Source: an uncultured Lachnospiraceae bacterium
GTDB taxonomy: Bacteria; Bacillota; Clostridia; Lachnospirales; Lachnospiraceae
DNA: 8,982 nt
Direction: 5' to 3'
Assembly: GCA_910588755.1 (NCBI GenBank)
Contig: CAJUQZ010000158.1
Span: forward strand, 1-8,982
Shown piece by piece: positions 5,993 to 8,982 of this stretch; position 1 is the stretch's first letter, and every line of letters begins with the position of its first letter. Below the pieces are notes generated by a model that was not told the origin of the DNA, made no database searches, and saw only the letters and a list, made by a program, of their open reading frames with translations. The translations under genes were made by a program, and so were the position numbers.

Positions 5993-6661
5993 ATGTCAGA
6001 CAATAGAATAACGACTGTAATATTTGACTTGGATGGAACGCTTCTAGACACACTGGAGGATTTAAAAGATGCGACAAATTATGCATTGAGGCAGTGTGGT
6101 ATGCCGGAGCGGACACTGGAAGAAGTCAGACAGTTTGTGGGCAATGGGGTGCGCAACCTGATGATACGCGCTGTGCCGCAGGGGGAGGAAAATCCTGGGT
6201 TTGAGCGTGCATTTGAGCTTTTCAAAAAATATTACGGAGAACATTGCAATGACGCGACGAGAGCATATGATGGCATCCCTGAGCTTCTGCGAGAATTAAA
6301 AAACAGAGGTTATGTCATGGCAATTGTCTCCAATAAGATTGATTCGGCGGTACAGGAACTCACTCACAGATATTTCTCACAAGTTGATATCGCAATTGGT
6401 GACCAAGAGAATCTGAAAAGAAAGCCAGAGCCGGACAGTGTATTTCTCACGCTGAACAGGCTTGGCCGAACCAGAGAAGAGGCTATCTATGTCGGGGATT
6501 CTGACGTGGATCTTGCGACGGCGAAAAATGCAGGACTTCCCTGCATCAGTGTCTTATGGGGCTTTCGGGACAGGGAATTTTTGGAAGAACACGGAGCGAC
6601 AATATTTGTGGAAAAACCGATGGAAATAGCAGATGTTTTGGAACGCGCCAGCATTGACTGA
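5993..6661 (+). CDS. HAD-superfamily phosphatase, phosphoglycolate phosphatase-like
   Basis: A soluble 222-residue hydrolase of HAD subfamily IA. All four motifs are present: motif I DLDGT at 12-16 with nucleophile D12 and acid/base D14; motif II SNK at 113-115 with S113; motif III KPEPD at 144-148 with K144; motif IV GDSDVD at 168-173 with D169 and D173 as Mg ligands. The helical cap lies between residues about 19 and 85. Gph and PpaX look alike here, and these enzymes are often broad-specificity, so 2-phosphoglycolate as substrate is only the best guess. The start has a good AGGAG. It lies between larC and a transporter with repeat-filled gaps on both sides, and nothing ties it functionally to NPN synthesis. 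Confidence 0.9.
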   Translation: MSDNRITTVIFDLDGTLLDTLEDLKDATNYALRQCGMPERTLEEVRQFVGNGVRNLMIRAVPQGEENPGFERAFELFKKYYGEHCNDATRAYDGIPELLRELKNRGYVMAIVSNKIDSAVQELTHRYFSQVDIAIGDQENLKRKPEPDSVFLTLNRLGRTREEAIYVGDSDVDLATAKNAGLPCISVLWGFRDREFLEEHGATIFVEKPMEIADVLERASID

Positions 6662-6713
6662 AAATGTACAGGCCAGCTTGGATACACAAGTCTAATTTCT
6701 GGCTTAGGGCGTG

Positions 6714-6812
6714 TTTGAAAAGATAGAGATAACAGTTATGCAGTATCTGGAAAAGATAGAAATTCCAGCTGTATATTAGCTTGAAAGGACAGAAATGACA
6801 GGGCAAACAGAT
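6714..6812 (+). repeat. 33-bp tandem array before the MATE gene (3 units)
   Basis: Units begin at 6714, 6747 and 6780, an exact 33-bp period, sharing the core GAAARGAYAGARAT and a following CAG. Units 1 and 2 match at 22 of 33 positions; units 2 and 3 at 17 of the first 22, then diverge. The third unit runs into the MATE start codon and supplies the AAAGGA at 6784-6789. The preceding stretch 6662-6713 holds no gene and no clear repeat. Confidence 0.65.
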
Positions 6813-6824
6813 GAAATTATATGA
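6784..6824 (+). promoter_or_regulatory. Leader mini-ORF overlapping the MATE start
   Basis: AAAGGA (6784-6789) is 5 nt before ATG 6795, which opens the 9-residue frame MTGQTDEII and stops at TGA 6822-6824, past the MATE ATG at 6811 in another frame. The MATE ATG itself has only AGGG (6800-6803) at 7 nt. A stop at 6796-6798 in the MATE frame excludes an earlier MATE start. The mini-ORF would compete with MATE translation if used. Confidence 0.35.
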
Positions 6825-8184
6825 TAAGAAGATAGACTGGGACAATATCCTTTTTAACAACCATGCGTTATTTTTACTTCTCGTTCCAATCATCATTGAG
6901 CAGCTGCTCAATTCCTTTATGGGAATGGTTGACACGATGATGGTGTCAACGGTCGGGAGTGAGGCGATCTCTGCCGTTTCGTTGGTAGACTCCTTCAATA
7001 ATCTGGTGATTCAGGTATTCTCTGCGATGGCTGCGGGTGCTGCGATTATATGCTCACAGTATCTTGGGAGTGGTGACGGACAGGCAGCCAACAAAGCAGC
7101 AAGACAGGTGGTGCTCACTGTGACAGCGATCGCGCTGATGGTTCTTATAGTCTGCCTGACAGGAAGAGAACACTTGCTGCGCTTTATCTTTGGCGAGGTG
7201 GAGGACGAGGTGATGGACGGATGTCTGGTCTATTTTCTCATCACCGTTCTCTCCTATCCATTTCTGGCGCTTTTTAGTGTGGGGGCGGCACTGTTTCGGG
7301 CAGGGGGCAATTCTGGCTTTCCGATGAAGGTGTCCGTGATTTCTAATGTGCTCAACATCGCTGGGAATGCGCTGTTTATCTATGGATTTGGTTGGAGTGT
7401 GGCGGGTGCGGCGCTTGCCACACTGATATCGCGCGTTTTTTCTATGGCGGTTATATTTTATTATCTTAGAAAACCCAGACAGGTCATCGTGATAAGGGCT
7501 TATCACAAGATTAGGCCAGACATGCCGCTGATCTGGAAGATTATGGCGATTGGTATTCCTTCGGGTATAGAGAACGGCATGTTTCAGTTTGGTAAGCTGG
7601 CAATCCAATCGACGGTTTCCACGATGGGTACTGTCGCGATCGCGGCACAGGCGATGGCTAATATTCTCGAGGGGCTAAACGGCGTGTTTGGTGTGGGTGT
7701 AGGCATCGGGCTGATGACAGTCGTCGGACAGTGCATCGGGGCGGGCAGGAAAGAGGAGGCTAGGTATTATATTGTGAAGCTAACTGGCATCGCGTGGGCT
7801 GGAATCCTTGTGTCCTGTCTGGCAGTCTTTGGCATCACAAGGCCAGTCACGCGGCTTGCCGGCATGGAGGAGGCAGCGGCAGCGATGTGTTTTGAGATGG
7901 TTTGTGCAATCACGATTGTAAAGCCGCTTGTGTGGACAGGATCGTTTGTCATATCATACGGTTTGCGCGCGGCAGGCGATGTTCGTTTTTCTATGATTGT
8001 GTCCACAATCACGATGTGGTGTTGCAGGGTAGCGCTTTGTATCTTCCTTGTTAGGGTATATCATTTCGGGCCAATGGCAGTGTGGATTGGCATGTTTGCG
8101 GACTGGACGGTCAGGGCGGTTATTTTTGTCTGGCGCTTCCAGAGCGGCAGATGGCTGCACAGTTTTTCGGGTAAGGGGACGTGA
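6811..8184 (+). CDS. MATE-family multidrug/metabolite efflux transporter
   Basis: An integral membrane antiporter of 457 residues, the normal size for 12 helices in two MatE halves. The first helix spans about residues 17-38, with the family pattern of Pro early in helix 1 (VPIIIEQLLNSF) followed by MVDTMMV, then the loop SQYLGSGD near 89-96. The internal landmark FRAGGNSGFPMK and the second-half start IWKIMAIGIPSGIENGMFQF mirror the first half, as expected. It would exchange Na+ or H+ for cationic compounds; the substrate cannot be read from sequence. The subgroup resembles the NorM/DinF-like MATE proteins abundant in Lachnospiraceae. No regulator gene is adjacent. The start was chosen because the frame is closed just upstream, and it lies at the end of a 33-bp repeat array. 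Confidence 0.94.
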   Translation: MKLYDKKIDWDNILFNNHALFLLLVPIIIEQLLNSFMGMVDTMMVSTVGSEAISAVSLVDSFNNLVIQVFSAMAAGAAIICSQYLGSGDGQAANKAARQVVLTVTAIALMVLIVCLTGREHLLRFIFGEVEDEVMDGCLVYFLITVLSYPFLALFSVGAALFRAGGNSGFPMKVSVISNVLNIAGNALFIYGFGWSVAGAALATLISRVFSMAVIFYYLRKPRQVIVIRAYHKIRPDMPLIWKIMAIGIPSGIENGMFQFGKLAIQSTVSTMGTVAIAAQAMANILEGLNGVFGVGVGIGLMTVVGQCIGAGRKEEARYYIVKLTGIAWAGILVSCLAVFGITRPVTRLAGMEEAAAAMCFEMVCAITIVKPLVWTGSFVISYGLRAAGDVRFSMIVSTITMWCCRVALCIFLVRVYHFGPMAVWIGMFADWTVRAVIFVWRFQSGRWLHSFSGKGT

Positions 8185-8371
8185 AATTCGTTGAAAATCC
8201 GCTGCAAGCAGTCTTTTGATAAATCGGTCATGTGATGTTCAAAACGCTGCTGTAAAGAGGAACCTGAAAGAAGGTCATTCCTCTACTTGATTGAATAATC
8301 TGTTGAATAAACAGAAGAGTCAGAAAGTCATCTATGCGATAGTACATGTGTATAAGGAGGAGATTACAATA
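8185..8371 (+). other. Intergenic region with one imperfect hairpin
   Basis: AGAGGAA (8256-8262) pairs with TTCCTCT (8278-8284), and an inner ACCT/AGGT pairing is possible. No U-tract follows, so it is not a standard terminator. A smaller TCTGTT/AACAGA hairpin lies at 8299-8304 and 8310-8315. No convincing promoter for the GH105 gene was found, and no tandem array occurs here, unlike the three gaps upstream. Confidence 0.4.
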
Positions 8372-8374
8372 TTG
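8354..8374 (+). promoter_or_regulatory. Ribosome binding site that selects a TTG start for the GH105 gene
   Basis: AAGGAGG (8354-8360) is 11 nt from TTG 8372 and 20 nt from the in-frame ATG 8381. The distance favours TTG, adding Met-Lys-Leu in front of the ATG-started protein. The alternative ATG start cannot be excluded. Confidence 0.55.
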
Positions 8375-8982
8375 AAATTAATGTATGACAAACAGGAGAT
8401 ACTCGACGTGATCGACAGGATTGTCAAGAGGACGATGAAGATGGACCTCACTTGGGATTGGCCATGCGGGGTTGCGTATTATGGGATTGCCGATGCCTAT
8501 GAAAAGACAGGAAATGAGGCGTATTTAAGGCTATTAAAGGATAGGGTAGATGAGCTGATCGACTTAGGGCTGCCAAGGGTGTGGACAGTCAATTCGTGTG
8601 CGATGGGGCACTGTCTAGTCACGCTGTATAAGGCGTCCAATGACCAGAAATATTGGGATATCGTCATGAGCAAGGTCAATTATATCAGAAAAGACGCGCT
8701 GCGCTTCGGAGATAACGTGCTGCAGCACACGGTGTCTGCCGACAATGATTTTCCAGAGCAGTGCTGGGCGGATACGCTCTTCATGGCGGCGTTTTTCCTG
8801 TTGCGTGTCGGTGTGGAGCTCGGGGACGAGGAGATAATCGAGGACGCACTAAATCAGTATTATTGGCATATCAAATATCTTCAGGATCCAGATACCGGAT
8901 TGTACTATCATGGATATGACAACATTGCAAAGAACCACATGTCGGGATTTTACTGGGGGCGTGCCAATGCATGGGCGGCGTT
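8372..8982 (+). CDS. GH105 family unsaturated rhamnogalacturonyl hydrolase (3' end outside window)
   Basis: Cleaves the unsaturated galacturonyl residue left by pectin lyases from rhamnogalacturonan oligosaccharides; the YteR/RhiN type acts in the cytoplasm. The visible 203 residues have the (alpha/alpha)6-barrel family landmarks: GVAYYG from G33, QHTVSADNDFPEQ before WADTLFMA with D134 (equivalent, from memory, to the catalytic acid of YteR), YYHGYD with H180, and SGFYWGRANAWAA at the window edge. Full-length relatives have roughly 360-380 residues, so a little under half is missing. No signal peptide is seen, in keeping with a cytoplasmic enzyme fed by oligosaccharide transporters, which may lie downstream. 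It likely starts a separate pectin-use unit. Confidence 0.9.
   Translation, partial: MKLMYDKQEILDVIDRIVKRTMKMDLTWDWPCGVAYYGIADAYEKTGNEAYLRLLKDRVDELIDLGLPRVWTVNSCAMGHCLVTLYKASNDQKYWDIVMSKVNYIRKDALRFGDNVLQHTVSADNDFPEQCWADTLFMAAFFLLRVGVELGDEEIIEDALNQYYWHIKYLQDPDTGLYYHGYDNIAKNHMSGFYWGRANAWAA

Noticed and set aside
5640..6051. Overlapping minus-strand frames of 92-96 codons over the larC-tail array
   Set aside because: They are low-complexity readings of the tandem units in all three frames and extend into larC or the HAD gene; no start signals.
6672..6703. GCCAG/CTGGC hairpin as a terminator after the HAD gene
   Set aside because: Five-bp outer stem with a long imperfect loop and no following U-run.
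8238..8252. Catabolite-responsive (cre) site before the GH105 gene
   Set aside because: Three mismatches at defined positions of the cre consensus, and no symmetric partner; not better than chance.

Overview
The window reads as ordinary chromosomal DNA from a low-to-mid GC Firmicute, most likely a gut Lachnospiraceae-type Clostridium relative. This is inferred from strong AGGAG-type ribosome binding sites, a sigma-A style promoter, and the style of the proteins (Cu-ATPase with a C-terminal HMA domain, REC-GGDEF-EAL protein, single-ORF LarC, GH105 pectin enzyme). The species cannot be fixed from sequence alone. All supported genes lie on the plus strand. No RNA genes, insertion sequences or CRISPR arrays were seen.

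Layout: (1) 1-825, the 3' part of a Cu(I)-exporting P-type ATPase whose reading frame continues without a stop into a CopZ-like copper chaperone domain that also has its own ribosome binding site and ATG. (2) 826-988, a control region with three TTTGCAC boxes and a good sigma-A promoter. (3) 989-3046, a response regulator with a degenerate GGDEF domain, an apparently intact EAL c-di-GMP phosphodiesterase domain and an uncharacterised C-terminal domain, followed by a hairpin terminator. (4) 3196-5685, larB and larC, two enzymes of nickel-pincer nucleotide (NPN) cofactor synthesis; LarC carries an unusually long His-rich stretch. (5) 5993-6661, a HAD phosphatase. (6) 6811-8184, a MATE efflux transporter. 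(7) 8372-8982, the 5' part of a GH105 unsaturated rhamnogalacturonyl hydrolase that runs off the window.

The most unusual thing is in the gaps between genes. From the end of larB to the start of the MATE gene, each of the three consecutive gaps holds its own short tandem-repeat array: 54-bp period after larB, 46-49-bp period after larC, 33-bp period before the MATE gene. In the first two, the first unit is the 3' end of the preceding gene, stop codon included, so gene tails appear to have been copied downstream several times. A fourth tandem duplication (51-bp period) lies inside larC and lengthens its His-rich region. Several units also create small ORFs with their own Shine-Dalgarno sequences, and both larC and the MATE gene start inside or just after an overlapping leader mini-ORF.

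Functionally the genes look like several neighbouring small units: copper export, c-di-GMP turnover, Ni-cofactor synthesis, metabolite repair, drug/metabolite efflux and pectin breakdown. Only larB and larC clearly work in one pathway.
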